Below, piece after piece: positions 23,468 to 36,516 of a stretch of 64,000 nt of DNA. The stretch spans positions 8,804,001-8,868,000 of the forward strand of contig OZ038526.1 in assembly GCA_964036665.1 (NCBI GenBank), given 5' to 3'. Positions within the stretch are counted from its first letter, which is position 1; each line of letters starts with the position of its first letter. The position numbers and the translations under genes are program-made. Under the pieces are notes generated by a model. The model was given only the letters and a program-made list of their open reading frames with translations. It searched no databases and was not told where the DNA came from. The DNA is from Gordius sp. MW1. Taxonomy: Eukaryota > Nematomorpha > Gordioida > Gordea > Gordiidae.

Positions 23468-25592
23468 GAAAAGAAAAGTTAAAACGTGAATATTTAATCA
23501 ATCTTATTTATCGAAACCAATCATTTTATTCTTACCTTATTTTATTCCATTTTATTTTCTGAAAATTTTAATATATTTTATCCGAATATTTAATTCACAA
23601 ATTCCGCGTATTCGCGCGAAGAAAAATATATATGTGCGCGAATAATATTATATCCCGAGTTTTTACATATATCGGAAAAAATTAACTGTGTTATAGTACA
23701 ATGATCTTATAAATTCACACTTGATTTGCCAGCGCAGCTGTTAGCATGCGTATAACAAAGCGAGGAGGAGAGAAGAGAATGGAAAGACGCGCATAAGAGA
23801 CTGCGCATGGAATACTGCGCGTAAGTGACTGCGCAAAAGTAACTGCATGCGCAACCACAACACCATACCCTTTAAGATAACTTTCTCCGACCCGAGTGTT
23901 GACCTCTCTCAACACGGTCGTTGAACCTGAGTTTCTGACCGCATGCGTTTTTCACTTGTCCCTTGTTCGGGCGTATGTATTAAACTGCATATCTGGCTTG
24001 GTATTTCAATCGGTCTTTATTTCATTCACCAATTGAACTTCCCCATCGAGCTTGCTAGGGGGAGGGGGGTTGTTGTAAGGTAACGTCATATCGATGGCTA
24101 ACGATTGACCACATATACCTGAGCGTCGTTGGGTTCAGGATACTCTACCCAATTTTCGTTTAATGCATCTAAAGAAATTTCCATGTTTTCCCCCATGAGA
24201 GAAAGACAGAAACATCTTCGCCACCCTAAGTCGTTTAGGCCGCTCCTCAATGAGAGCTGCTAGCCTCTCGACCAAAAGCGTAAAATATTTCCGTTATATT
24301 ATCAGCGACGTCGCTATACTACACATCAGCTATCGCCGCCGACATAGGCACCAGCGACATCACTAGGTGTAAAAAATTGTCACAGGCGTATCTCGCATAA
24401 AATGCAACTCCGCCTACCTTAATCGCCTGAGAGCTATGAACTCCATAACGGTAATCTTAGACCTGACTACGATGGTATTCCCTCTCATCAAATTACGTGC
24501 GACGTTCCGGTAACAAACCAAATGCATAAATCAATTATGCGCAATCGGCAAAAATATTTGCCGACCCAGGTTCGACCTCATCAAACCTATAAAGGTGATA
24601 CGGCGTATAGCCAAAAAACAGGTCATTACGGGCATTAAGCCTCCGAAAATAAATTCGCATCTGGGTTAAACGTGCGCGCATGCAATACTAAATTTAATAC
24701 CCGAAATCTCGCCGTACAAGCATTGCTCTGTACCGGCAGAATTAATTCGAGCTTGGCCCTACCGTCCCTATGCACCGGCATTACCCTTCAGCACATATTG
24801 ACTACACTGCCCTGTAAAGACAACTTTCATGCATAACATTAAATACCACTGTGTCCTCGCACTGTCCGCTACCAGCTGATCAATCAAGGACAATGACGGA
24901 CAGCGACTGACGGATGCGCGTCAATCATATTAATAAATATTAAATGAATTTCATGCAAAAAAAAAGCGAAAAATTGAAGGAATAAAACATGTATTATAAA
25001 AAATGCTTGCCTTCGCGCGATTCTAATGGGACTTATGAACGAATTAATCGGATTTAAAAATATTGCCATAACCTTATTACCCCAAAATTTAAGTTACAAT
25101 AACAATCAAAATATATTGCCTCACGATATTTAAATTTAAAAATATCCTTAATTTTAATCCAACAATATAAAATTAAATGAATCCACACAATTATCGTTTT
25201 TTAACCTAAATTCAACAAATTTACTTTGAAAATCAGATTATTACATCTGACACCATTAATGAAAAGAAAAGTTAACACGTGAATATTTAATCAATCTTAT
25301 TTATCGAAATCAATCCTTTTATTCTTACCTTATTTTATTCCATTTTATTTTATCTGAATATTTTAATATATATCCGAATATTTAATTCATAAATTCCGCA
25401 TATTCGCGTGATGAAAAATATATATGAGCGCGAATAAAATTATATCCCGAGTTTTTACATATATCGGAAAAAATCAACTGTATTAAAGTACAATGATCTT
25501 ATTAATTCACGCTTGATTTGCCAGCGCAGCTGGCATTAGCACGCGTATACCAAAGCGAGGGAGAGAGAGAGGAGAGGAGGAAGACGCGCATT
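23468..25592. mobile_element. Probable decayed LTR retrotransposon (paired direct repeats)
   Basis: About 325 bp starting GAAAAGAAAAGTTAA at 23468-23795 recur as a diverged direct copy at 25261-25592. Shared blocks include CGTGAATATTTAATC, TTCCGCGTATTCGCG-like text, TTGATTTGCCAGCGCAGCTG and GACGCGCAT. The 1.5 kb between them is less AT-rich (for example 24100-24850) and could be a decayed coding interior, but no motif survives. The size of the repeats and their direct orientation suggest LTRs. The class cannot be named. Confidence 0.5.
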
Positions 25593-25974
25593 ATAAGCAT
25601 TATAAAAACAAATATAAAAACGATAGTAAAGTAGTGCGCAAGCGATATTAATAACATGTTTCAAAAATTTTGAAATAAAAAAATGGTTGGCCATTTCAAT
25701 TTTCTTTTAATTAAAAAAATAGGGCAAAAATTATACAGTATAAAAATTTTTAAAGTCGAGACATGTCGAAAATTCTCGTCGAGGAGACCGATTTTCCTAA
25801 CCCGAGAAGATATCGAGATTTTAATAATCGCACACGAGACGAGGCGGGATTTTGTTTTCGAGACCGAGACGGATATAAACTCTACCCACATCTAGTAAGT
25901 AGCAATTTAATAAATTATAGCTGTAGATCTCTTCCGCAATATGAATACAGGATATCACTTTCACACATGTTTGA

Positions 25975-26108
25975 ATTAGGGGGGGGGGCAAAACGTTTAA
26001 AAGTTCAGGGGGGCAAAACATATAATTTTTTAATTTTTCAATGTTTTACATTGAAATTTTTTTTCTCTCGTAAATTAGGGGGGGGGGCACTCTTGGGTAC
26101 GCCCATGC
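25975..26108. repeat. Copy of the poly-C/G GGGCGTAGCC MITE family
   Basis: It has GGGGGGGGGCAAAACG and GGGGGGCAAAACAT blocks and ends TGGGTACGCCCATG, matching the inner blocks and right end of the 3166-3340 element in the opposite orientation. The left end is decayed. Confidence 0.5.
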
Positions 26109-26109
26109 A

Positions 26110-28600
26110 TTCACATCCTGGTAAATTTATCAGCTATACATCATATGCAAGCAATTGCAGAAATAGGATTTTGACATTTTAAAGATGATTCGACTAGCAG
26201 ATAACACTACAACCTTGATGAAATATATAAGAAACAGTGTTGGCGAACAAGCTTGTTTTGGCGAAAGCTAATTCTAATTTATATGATTTAGATGCTAAAT
26301 CTAAACCTCGATTTGCCAAGTGGCAAAATTTTGATGATTAATTAACTAAATATTTACCCCCTGCTTGTTTTCTTCATTATTAACTAAATGAAAGGCTTCG
26401 GATTAAAAACAAGTTCTAGTTAATTTTCAAAAACTGTTTGTGCAAAATCCCTCATTTATTGTGACAGAAACTCAGGATATTTTTTCTAGCTGAATTTTAC
26501 CAAAGTATTTTTTTCATAGATATATTTTCGGGAATGTTAGATGTTAGCATCCCCGAAAAAAATCTATGAAAAGCATTGTTTCCGAGAATCTTCCAAAATT
26601 TACCGAAGTAATTTAAATGACATAATCATAACATAAATAATATAATATATGGTATATGGCTGTGTCTCAAACTTAAGGACACTGTCGTCCCAAGAATGCT
26701 CTCGACACCCTAAAAATTATAAAATGTTATTAAACCACTGCCTAATTCAATCATATCTTTTTGTCTCCCCATAGCCATATGCGCCACTAAACTAAATTTT
26801 CTATATTTAGGGGTTTGAATATTTATTAAATACATGTCCATCGATAGAATGAATTAAAAATACTTCATCGGGAATGTGCCCACCTCAGGTGAAATTCTAG
26901 ATAAAAGGACAAAAGAAAAATTAACCTTTTAATATAATTAATCATTTTTTAGGGTTACTTTATATACATAATTTATATCATTTTAGAGGTCAAATGTGTA
27001 GAATTTATCTGCCGAATCCGGCCCGGTCCAATTTTATAACTAAATTGCCCGCCCGGGCGCGTTTAAATTATTTTAAAAGTCCGCTCAATTATCGAAGCTT
27101 GAACAGTCCGGCTCAAAATAATTTATTTCACAATTTTCGTATATTTTTGAAATTTTTTTTAATTTAATTCTCATTTTTTCATATAAGATACACGTTTAAA
27201 AAAATATATGATCAAATCTTATGGTGACAAAATTATACACAAAAACAATATAATACACTATATAAAAAATCTTATTAGACTTAAATTGCTTGATTCTTGT
27301 TATGATTCCAGCCCGAACCTGCCAGAAGTTCTAGTTATATATACCACAGTGGCTCTGTCCGTAGGCCGAACAAGTCGGACTCATCTCTCAAATAAAAGTT
27401 TGTTTAAAAAAAAGAAAATTCCCCCCCCCCGTTGAGAAAATTCTGGCTACGCGCCTGGCCTTAGCTATTAGATTAAGTTAGTTATCGCCTGAGTGCGCCT
27501 CTATTAATTATAAAATGTAACCTTGATTTTTTCGCATCGGCTTTAAACGCTCTATCTCAATGTTTTGCACGTAATAAAGTTTCCCTGAAACTGAAAATTA
27601 TTTCCTCGCGCTCTTACAACAAGTCTAGTTATTATATATAACCTCACCATCGCAAATCGATATTAACTACACATCTCATAGTCAATATTAATCAAGATAT
27701 TGATAGGAACAGAAAGTTAGAAAGTTGGAACGCTGGAAAGTTATGAAGAAAGAAAGGGAGATTGTGTTGCGTATGTTAGTTAGGTTGTATATGGATCTCA
27801 AAATCGGTGATTTTGATAATTTTAAGCAGCTAGCGCTTATCTATTATAAGTTTGCGTGATTAAAGATTTCTAGTAAATTAAAAGGATTTTTTCGCACCAC
27901 TTTTTGTAAAGATTGCTCTGTGCCCTTCGAATTTGATGATTTTTTTGGACGTCGTAATTGAATGCAGCAATTTTTTGCCCTCGCCCCAGTCAATTAATTT
28001 CAACATTTTGGAATTTTGCACATCTTATAATTTCTTTCTATTATCCTGCTCGTACAGTTTTCATTCTTAGTCAAAATGATGGTCACGTTACAACAGCCCT
28101 ATGATAAGGTAACATATTACAGTTTTTTAGGGGTCGTATATATAAATTTTAAATGTAATTTTACTTAAACTGATTTTAGCTATAAATTTTTAATCGATAT
28201 CATTTCATGTCCACATGGCTTGTTAGGTTCAATAAAAGGGAGTCGTATGCACAGTTCCCCACCATATAATTGTATTACTAATATATTTAATATGCGCCTT
28301 AAAAAATTATTAAGACATCGGTCACGTTCGGATATAAATACTTATTAAGGGTTAAAAAATTTATGCAAGTTTCTAGATAATAGTCGATTCTATTCATGAA
28401 TCAAGGGTACAGCGAGGATTTTATTTAAGGGGGGGGGGGGGACAAAAAGGTCATAAATGATTAAGCTAGGGGCAAAATTATGTTTTTATTTTATCTAGAA
28501 TTTGAAGCCGAGTGCTTACTTATTCTGACTCACCCTGGCTACAACCATAACAATATTGAAATTATGATCATTATCATAATATAACTATAGTTTGGAAAAA
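26110..28600. other. Long repeat-poor spacer, no gene recognised
   Basis: A 26-bp-arm imperfect hairpin lies at about 26511-26575 (TTTTCATAGAT...TTTTCGGG against CCCGAAAAAAATCTATGAAAA). CCCGCCCGGGCGCG and CCCGAACCTGCC words near 27005-27320 hint at another GC-ended hAT relic. A G12 tract sits at 28430. No reading frame carries a recognisable domain. Confidence 0.4.
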
Positions 28601-28861
28601 AGCCTAAAACCAAGTAGGGGAGACCGGGGCTATCGTGTCCATAAAATTTCAAAGAGGCCTGGACAAAACATATTAACCTATTTTCATAAACTTTTTTCAG
28701 AAAAATGTTCTTGTCAGCAGTGTTTATAAAGGGGAAAAAAATTATAGCAACACAGATAATAGATTTTTAGTAATAAGGTTTCAAAAAAAAGACAACTTGT
28801 ATAAATTCGAAAAATGCCCGGGGCTATTCTTATCCCTAAGCGAGGCTATATTATCCTTTGT

Positions 28862-29520
28862 ATTATTTTGTATTTAAAATTAATAAACCTTTGATTAAAA
28901 GAAATTAAACTCCTAAATTAACAAAATTATGACCACACACATTGTTTAAAATGCTTTTTCTATTGTTTACAATTTTGACATATAAAAAAATATCATTATT
29001 GCAACAAGATCCATGTGCTTTTGTAATGTTTTGTATTTAAACTTAATAAACCTTTGATTGAAAGATATTAAACTCCTAAATTAAAAAAATTATGACCACA
29101 CACATTGTTTAAAATGCTTTTTCTATTGTTTACAATTTTGACATATAAAATATATCATTATTGCAACAAGATCCATGTGCTTTTGTAATGTTTTGTATTT
29201 AAACTTAATAAACCTTTGATTGAAAGATATTAAACTCCTAAATTAACAAAATTTTGACCACACACATTGTTTAAAATGCTTTTTTTATTGTTTACAATTT
29301 TGACATATAAAAAATATCTTTATTGCAACAAGATCCATGTTCTTTTGTAATGTTTTGTATTTAATAAACCTTTGATTGAAAGATATTAAACTACTAAAAT
29401 AACAATATAACCAACACATATTGTTTAAAATATTTTTTTATTGTTTACAATTGTTACATATAAAATAACATCATTGTTGCAGCAGGCTCCCACTTGCTTT
29501 TCACCCTTTTGGGCAATAAC
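28862..29520. repeat. Tandem repeat, about 160-bp unit, four copies
   Basis: The word AATAAACCTTTGATT recurs at about 28882, 29045, 29207 and 29363 (spacings 163, 162, 156). The units also share ACCACACACATTGTTTAAAA and TTGCAACAAGATCCATGTG. The array sits inside the pogo relic. Confidence 0.85.
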
Positions 29521-29579
29521 CTTATTATGTTTTTGCACTGTTGTTAAACCTATTTATATCAAAAAAGATAATAAATTTA

Positions 29580-30164
29580 AGGTACCTGTTTCATCCATGT
29601 TGTAGATGTCACCAGGCAAATAGCTATATGAAGCTAATAAAGATGAACATTTATCAAAAAAAAACAAGTGATATTCTGTTCATTAAATCTAGTGGCCCTC
29701 AAAATGCTGGTTGTTTCTGGGGGCCTTAATGATATTTGAGGGTTTCTTTTAATAAAAGAGGTGAACCAATCAGCACCTGCTGATTCATATTCAGCCCATG
29801 AATTAGGCATTGATAAATCAAATTGTACTGCCATTTGATAAGCCAAATGCCTAACCTTAACAAAATTTAGCATAAAAAATTGATATAATACTTGTTTGGG
29901 GGTCAAGCTTGAATAAAGCTTTGCCCCCTTTATAAGGTATGATGCTAATTTCTCCTTCTTCTCCTTATCAAATATCACTCTTGTCTTACGTTCCTTAACA
30001 AACGATTCTCCCATTTTGAATTTATAGTGATATTTTTTTATAGTTGAATAGCTAAAGTTTGTTTGTATAGCTATATCTTTCAAGCTAATCTTCTCTTTCA
30101 TAGCTTTATATATTTCACTTTTGATTTCATTATCTTGAACACCATTTTTAAATGAATGAATCAA
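29580..30164 (-). pseudogene. pogo/jerky-type transposase, N-terminal half
   Basis: From 30164 down to 29634 a 176-residue frame includes a helix-turn-helix (EKISLKDIAIQTNFSYSTIK) and a CENP-B-type DNA-binding part ending GADWFTSFIKRNPQISLRPP and ATRFNEQNI. After one frame change near 29645 the reading continues LPGDIYNMDETGT, which holds the first catalytic Asp of the DDE domain. The rest of the DDE domain is absent and replaced by the tandem repeat. The protein would bind transposon ends but could not cut. Confidence 0.8.
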
Positions 30165-30852
30165 TTAGAGATAATTATAGCCCCGCTCTCAATAGCCCCA
30201 TGACTAAAAAAATTTTTTACGAGTTGTTTTAAGATAGTCATCTTCAACAAAATAATTTATTCCGAGTAGATTTTTATAGAAAAATTCATACGTTTTTACC
30301 TAAAATTAGTTTCGAGCTTAAAGATTAAATAGTTTTAAAGTTATTAGCAAAATAGAAAAATTAGAAAAAGGAGCTTTTAGCCCCGAAAAACCTTATTTTC
30401 TTTCTAACTTTTTCCCTATATAATTTTTTCCAAAAATTTTTTAAGTCTGAAATGCGCCTTTATAAAGTACATTTTGTATATAAATTTGACTGGGTACAAA
30501 TTAATAACATGGAAATTATTTGAGAAGATAAGTATAGCCCCGAGCTACGTATAGCCCCGGTCTCCCCTATTGATAATTTTAAATGCATGCGAGTAATAAA
30601 TTGTATTTTTAATTCCGAGTTTTAACCTAATATAGATGGATTGAGCTTTCGACAGCGCTTATTGTTTAATTTTTTTGTTGAGAAATTATAGGCCCGGGAG
30701 CCCCATTTTGGTCAACCCTCCTATTTTTTAGTACTCTTATGTGGCTAAACCATATTCAATGCGTGATTTTTAAGTAGAATGCGGTTTTAGCATAAATCAA
30801 TCACTTCATACATCACATATATATCGTTATAATTTTTATACGGCTTGACAAC

Positions 30853-31536
30853 TTGAAGCTAATAAACCCAACACCTCTGTTCGGTGTACCCTACGCGCCT
30901 CAGTGTTGTTACAACCTAAACTTCTTCAAGTATTGCGCCTCCGAACTTCATCAAAATCAGCCCGCTAACCCGAACGTAGGCTCCTATGCCGATAAATCTG
31001 CTCCGCGTTCCAAGAGGGTTGGGACTGTGAAAAAACCTCAGGCCAAGATGGCTCTCACTTTGACGAGCAACGGAGGAGAAGCCATTTGTCGTTGTTTAAC
31101 CGAGGAGGAGGAGCGGCCAGGAAGTAACGTGTGCTTTTGTTATATGCTGAATAAAGGACCCCTGGCCCAGGGCTTGGGTCTTAAAGGTTGCCCCTTAATT
31201 TCAACGACCTACCTCCGCCTCTCTCGCCAACTCCTGGTGAATGATCCAAACCTTACCCCATTCCCTCTTAATAACTATTACAGCCTAGGGCCCCCGCAAT
31301 ACCAAAACCCTGAATACCTGGAGGAGTTGTTGTCGGAACAGCTGAGTTCGATGCATTTAGTCGGTGACAAAACCATACATGCGCCCCCGAATCAAACCTT
31401 AACACCCTGCCTAATGCCATCCTTCACCCCTAGGTCGGGGCCACCATTGGTACCCGGCCTCCCCCCTTACCATTACTTATATAACATGCCAGGACCGATT
31501 GCTCACCAACTAGACGTTTGTATTTTTACATATTTT
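30853..31536 (+). CDS. Candidate upstream exon of ZCCHC24-like gene (unrecognised sequence)
   Basis: An open stretch of about 228 codons, markedly less AT-rich than its flanks and rich in Pro and Leu. It contains QYQNPEYLEELLSEQLSSM and later PPLVPGLPPYHYLYNMPGPI. It ends HQLD before GTTTGT, a possible donor, and the reading beyond is AT-rich intron-like. The downstream exon at 31903 opens in the same phase (0), so both may belong to one transcript. I do not recognise the sequence as a known domain, and the CCHC knuckle that vertebrate ZCCHC24 has before its 3CxxC region is not apparent. The frame lacks a convincing ATG at its left edge, so the real start may be an ATG inside it or an upstream exon. 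Confidence 0.45.
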
Positions 31537-31902
31537 AAAATAATTCCTTTTTTGTTTTCAATAATAACTGTGTAAATCTATAACAGTGTTCTTAAAGGTA
31601 AAACAAATGTGACAATGTTGCGTTTAACTATAACACGTTTGGACCAAGAAATTAAAAAGTTGTTTAGAGATTTAAGGGTTTTTATTAAGCCCATATCATG
31701 ATAATAGCACTTTTAATTTAAATTTACTAGTTTTAAATCTTTTAATTTATTTACTTGCAGGCCAGTTTTTTAACAACAATTTTCATATCCAAAACACGTA
31801 TGAAAGTTTTTCAAATAATAAAATGTTTGGTTTTATTTTAAATATTAACTTGGCATTTTTTAAGATTATTTTATGAACTTATCCCACTAATCACTTCTAT
31901 AG

Positions 31903-32740
<838 letters not shown>

Positions 32741-32747
32741 CATGTGC

Positions 32748-32895
32748 ATGGGCGCAGTCGGGGGCCCCCTAATTTACGAGAAAAAAAAATTTTCAATGCA
32801 TAAACTTTAAAAAATTTATGTTTTGCCCCCCTCTAATTGAACTTTTAAATGTTTTGGCCCCCCTTCCCCCATAATCTAAAACCTGCTACGCCCAT
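32748..32895. mobile_element. Copy of the GGGCGTAGCC MITE family
   Basis: Begins ATGGGCGCAGTCGGGGG and ends ACCTGCTACGCCCAT, with the internal TTTTGCCCCCC and TTTTGGCCCCCC blocks of the 3166-3340 copy. A partial relative follows at 32996-33063. Confidence 0.65.
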
Positions 32896-33069
32896 GATCA
32901 TGTGTAATATTTATTGATTGATTCTAAGGTCTATATTTAAATTAACATTTTTTTCAACGTTTTTAAGGGCAAGTTTTTTTTACATGCCCTCATGGGCGGG
33001 GCGTAGCCAGCATTGGAATTGGAGGGAGGCAAAAATGTTTTAGGGGGGCAAAATATCATTTTTTAAAAT

Positions 33070-33500
33070 TTTGGCCCTAGTTTTAAACTCGGGCCTTCGG
33101 CCCTCGTGGGAAGGGGGAGAAGGGAAGGGAAGAGGGGAAGGGAAGGGAAGGGGGGACGACTCATCTGTACTTCGTATAAATGTATCATATTTGCTATGCA
33201 ATTTGTGGGCGAGAAAGGTGGGAAGGGGCGAGAATGCCTATAGGGGGTATTAAATGCCTAATGATTAATTAATTATTTATACAAATTTTCCATTATAGGC
33301 AAAATGTAATAAAGGCAAAATGTAATATAGGCAAGGGTTAGGGTTAGATTTAGTGTTTGCATCTAGTTTCGTATTACATTAGTTTTTATGGCCTTTAGTG
33401 ATTATGGGTCTAACAAACATTATATTATAAAACAACACAATGTTAGCAATTTGCAGAATTGTTGGGAGAAATTTTTTGTTGAATTTGAACAATTTTTAAA
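33070..33500. other. Spacer with purine-rich tract
   Basis: A GGGAAGGGG-type purine tract lies at 33107-33160, and two to three TTAGGG words at 33337-33350 are too few to call telomeric. No gene is seen. Confidence 0.4.
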
Positions 33501-33566
33501 AAAAATCAAAAATTTGGCCAATGGTCACTTTTTCTCTATTGGTCAGTACCAACAGATACTCTATAG

Positions 33567-34723
33567 TAGAGACCTGCACGGGCGGCCCAAGGCCCGGCCC
33601 GGAAAAGCCCGGGCCCGGACGGGCCCGGGCCGGGCTCGGGCCTTAAATTTTTAGGCTTTAAAATTCCGGGCCGGGCCGGGCCTAATTTATAAATTATAGG
33701 CCCGGCCCGGAATAATTTAAAAGAGTCTAAGTAGTCTTTTATTCTGTTTAAAACAATCTATAATATTTCAAAAAATTAATTACAAGTTATTGAATCTGTT
33801 AAACACTCATTTATTCATTTTGCTCTTATTCTAATATACAAACAATTAAGTATGGAACAAAAAAAATCTACTGCTAATAGCTGAAAATATTCAGAAAGAA
33901 TTTTATAAAGTAAAATAAAATCTTAGAGAAAAGAGTGAAGTATGGAAAAGATTTTAAGAAAATAAATTTTGTTTTTTGTAAGATTTGCAGGAATGTGTTA
34001 TTCTATAATTTCTGCTCATCAGGCAATATTTATGTTAGTTTTGATAATGCTTAATATGGAACACCCATCTCCAAAAACATAAATGCTGTAAAGAAGTCCA
34101 GGAAAATAAAAATTGGACAATTACCTATGCAAGCCACTTTTAGCAAAACTTACAAATCCCGCAAAAATCAAAAAAGAACTCATATCCTCAATAGCCTAAT
34201 TTTGTAGAATGGATATGGCATGAAACATCTTCTATGAAGAAAGAGGTAGAGGAAAATGAAGTTGACACCAACACAAAGTTAAAGATCAACGAGAAAAAAA
34301 TAAAATTATCGGATTGGTCGAAAGACCACAGTGGGCATTTCTAGCGCTTTGCCCTCTTGTTTGTAAGATTTTTTCGACACCTGATTTGGCCTCGAGTGAG
34401 AGGTGTTTTTCGTCAGCTGGCAGCATTTATGAAGAGCGCAAATCTAAAACACGGAAATTTTTGATGCATGTGTTTTTTTGCTTCAAAATAGTTTTACACC
34501 AATTTATAATTTTTTTTTATGTGCGTTTTATTATTTAATAAAATTTTTACCAAAATTAAGTTTGATTAAGTTTCTGCAATTACTAAAATTCCGGGCACGG
34601 GCCGGGCTAGGGCCTTGTTTTTAAAAATGCTAAAATACGGGCCCGGGCCGGGCCTATTTTCCCATTTTAATTCCGGGCCCGGGCCGGGCCGGGCCTTAAA
34701 AAAATCGATTTTGCAGGTCTCTA
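33567..34723 (+). mobile_element. hAT relic inside the minisatellite
   Basis: The ends are TAGAGACCTGCA (33567-33578) and TGCAGGTCTCTA (34712-34723). The flanks CTCTATAG and TCTATAAG are a near-matching target duplication. Subterminal GGCCCGGGCC words are dense on both sides. The plus-strand frame 34314-34538 retains the hATC motif (PDLASSERCFSSAGSIYEER). It is the same end family as 20521-21864 and a relative of 3859-4957. Confidence 0.82.
34314..34538 (+). pseudogene. hAT transposase C-terminal fragment
   Basis: Contains WAFLALCPLVCKIFSTPDLA then SSERCFSSAGSIYEERKSK, the dimerisation segment of hAT transposases. The remainder of the enzyme is missing or unreadable in this 1.2-kb relic. Confidence 0.75.
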
Positions 34724-35661
34724 TCTATAAGTCATTGATAGCCAAAAAAACGGAAAAAAAAAATTTGATGCTCACTTTGGCCAATGGTCATTTTTTTCCA
34801 TTGGTCAGCAGCCAGCACACGGTAAAAGTGGATATAAATTCATAAGAGTAAAAAAAAACAAAACAAAAAATTTTCGAATCACATTTTGGCCAATGGTCAT
34901 TTTTTTCCATTGGTCAGCAGCCAGGACACGGTAAAAGTGGATATAAATTCATAATAGTCAAAAAAAAACGAAAAAAAAGTTTTCGAATCACATTTTGGCC
35001 AATGGTCATTTTATTCCATTGGTCAGCAGCCAGCGGACGGCCAAAAAGTCATAATAGCAATGGTAAGAACAGGAACAATCATAATAGTAAAAAAAACGAA
35101 AAAAATAATTTTGATTCACATTTTGGCCAATGGTCATTTTTTCAATCGGTCAGGAGCCAGCGGACGGCCAAAAAGTCATAATAGCAATGGTAGTAACAGG
35201 AACAATCATAATAGTCAAAAAAAAACGAAAAAATAAACTCGGATTCACATTTTGGCCAATGGTCATTTTTTTCATTGGTCAGCAGCCAACGGACGGCCAA
35301 AAAGTCTTATTATCAATGATAGTAACAAGAACAATCATAAGAGTCAAAAAAACTCCGAGATTCTAACCCAAAAACTAGTTAAATTGCATAGCAATTAAAA
35401 GTAAACAACTTTTATTTGTGTTTATTATATAACATTGGTCAGCAGCCAGCGGACGGCCAAAAAGTCATAATAGCAATGGTAGAAACAGGAACAATCATAA
35501 TAGTCAAAAAAAACGAAAAAAATAATTTCGATTCACATTTTGGCCAATGGTCATTTTTTTCATTGGTCAGCAGCCAGCGGACGGCCAAAAATTCTTATTA
35601 TCAATGATAGTAACAAGAACAATCATAAGAGTCAAAAAAACTCCGGGATTCTAACCCCAAA

Positions 35662-35912
35662 ACTAGTTAAATTGCATAGCAATTAAAAAGTAAACAACTT
35701 TTATTTATGTTTATTATATAACTAGTTAAATTGCATAGCATTAAAAGTAAACAACTTTTATCTATGTTTATTATATAACAAAAACTAGTTAAATTGCATA
35801 GCAATTAAAAGTTAAAAGTAAACAACTTTTATTTATGTTTATTATATAACTAGTTAAATTGCATAGCAATTAAAAGTAAACAACTTTTATTTATGTTTAT
35901 TATATAATAGAT
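35662..35912. repeat. Tandem repeat, 59-66 bp unit
   Basis: ACTAGTTAAATTGCATAGCA recurs at 35662, 35721, 35784 and 35849, followed each time by AAGTAAACAACTTTTAT and a TATATAA end. A single earlier copy is at 35374 inside the CCAATGG array, and GCATAGCAATTAATAAA recurs at 36157. Confidence 0.85.
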
Positions 35913-35936
35913 AATTTAACAAATCTTATATATAAC

Positions 35937-36058
35937 ACACCGAGGGAGATAGAGATGAGGGGTGGGGCACCTCTTATGAATTAATTTAAAAAACAACACA
36001 GCGAGGGAGATAGAGATGAGGGGTGGGGCACCTCTTTCTCATGCATTAATTTAAAAAA
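35937..36058. repeat. 61-bp direct duplication
   Basis: Two copies of a unit containing GAGGGAGATAGAGATGAGGG followed by GTGGGGCACCTCTT, starting at about 35937 and 35998. Confidence 0.8.
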
Positions 36059-36096
36059 TCGATAACCTAATATACCCAATGCAAATAGATAGGGAT

Positions 36097-36136
36097 GGAC
36101 GGACGGACGGACGGACGGACGGGCGGACGGACGGAC
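36097..36136. repeat. (GGAC)n microsatellite
   Basis: Ten consecutive GGAC units with one GGGC variant. Confidence 0.95.
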
Positions 36137-36379
36137 AACAAAAAACGAGCCCATAAATTGCATAGCAATTAATAAATTTCAATAGATTGGATTTAGAGGG
36201 GAACAGCCACCTCTCCCTGCCCCCCCCTCGGCTACACCCATGAATGCCCTTAATTAGGTTGGAAAGGGTGTGCGTTAATTAGCAAGTAGGGCACTGGCAG
36301 TTATTTTCACTATCGCTTCGAGTTCGTTCTCTGAAAAAAATAGTCTAGATTCGGTATTCTTAGTAATCTCTGGAAATTT

Positions 36380-36441
36380 CAGGGAGAACCTCTTATGGAG
36401 GTTCTCCCTGGGGATGGTTACGCGAATGTTTCGCCATCTCC
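36380..36441 (-). other. Terminal double hairpin of element A
   Basis: Hairpin 1: CAGGGAGAACCTC (36380-36392) pairs perfectly with GAGGTTCTCCCTG (36398-36410) around a TTATG loop. Hairpin 2: GGGGATGG (36410-36417) pairs with CCATCTCC (36434-36441), one G-T pair, around TTACGCGAATGTTTCG. The same pair of loops occurs in element B on unrelated stems. Other copies: 42560-42630 and 47702-47770 regions. Confidence 0.88.
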
Positions 36442-36460
36442 TTTTTATTTTATTCTAGAA
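36440..36460 (-). terminator. Candidate polyadenylation signal of element A
   Basis: The sense strand reads GAATAAAATAAAAAGG just upstream of hairpin 2, giving two overlapping AATAAA words about 60 nt after the second R_A. The position fits the 3-prime end of an element transcript. Confidence 0.6.
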
Positions 36461-36516
36461 TATTACACACTTATTTAGATATGCATTATGGGTAATAATA
36501 TATGCGACAATAAATG

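Larger units (their letters stand above)
28615..30569 (-). mobile_element. pogo-like DNA transposon relic
   Basis: Perfect 18-bp inverted ends TAGGGGAGACCGGGGCTA (28615-28632) and the inverse (30552-30569) fit TA-flanked Tc1/mariner-pogo elements. A transposase remnant lies on the minus strand at 29580-30164. About four tandem copies of a unit of roughly 162 bp (28862-29520) occupy the place where the catalytic domain should continue. Confidence 0.88.
33508..35640. repeat. CCAATGG minisatellite, about 109-129 bp units
   Basis: The word TTGGCCAATGGTCA recurs at 33514, 34777, 34886, 34995, 35123, 35252 and 35540. Each is followed by a short T tract and usually CATTGGTCAGCAGCCAG. CCAATGG and CCATTGG within a unit can pair around the T tract. 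The first unit is split by the hAT insertion 33567-34723. Confidence 0.85.

Noticed and set aside
25683..26182. Overlapping ORFs with Arg/Asp-rich text
   Set aside because: They run into a poly-G MITE and lack any conserved block; probably decayed repeat.
33336..33352. GGGTTAGGGTTAG, telomere-like
   Set aside because: Only two to three TTAGGG units in a non-terminal, mixed context.
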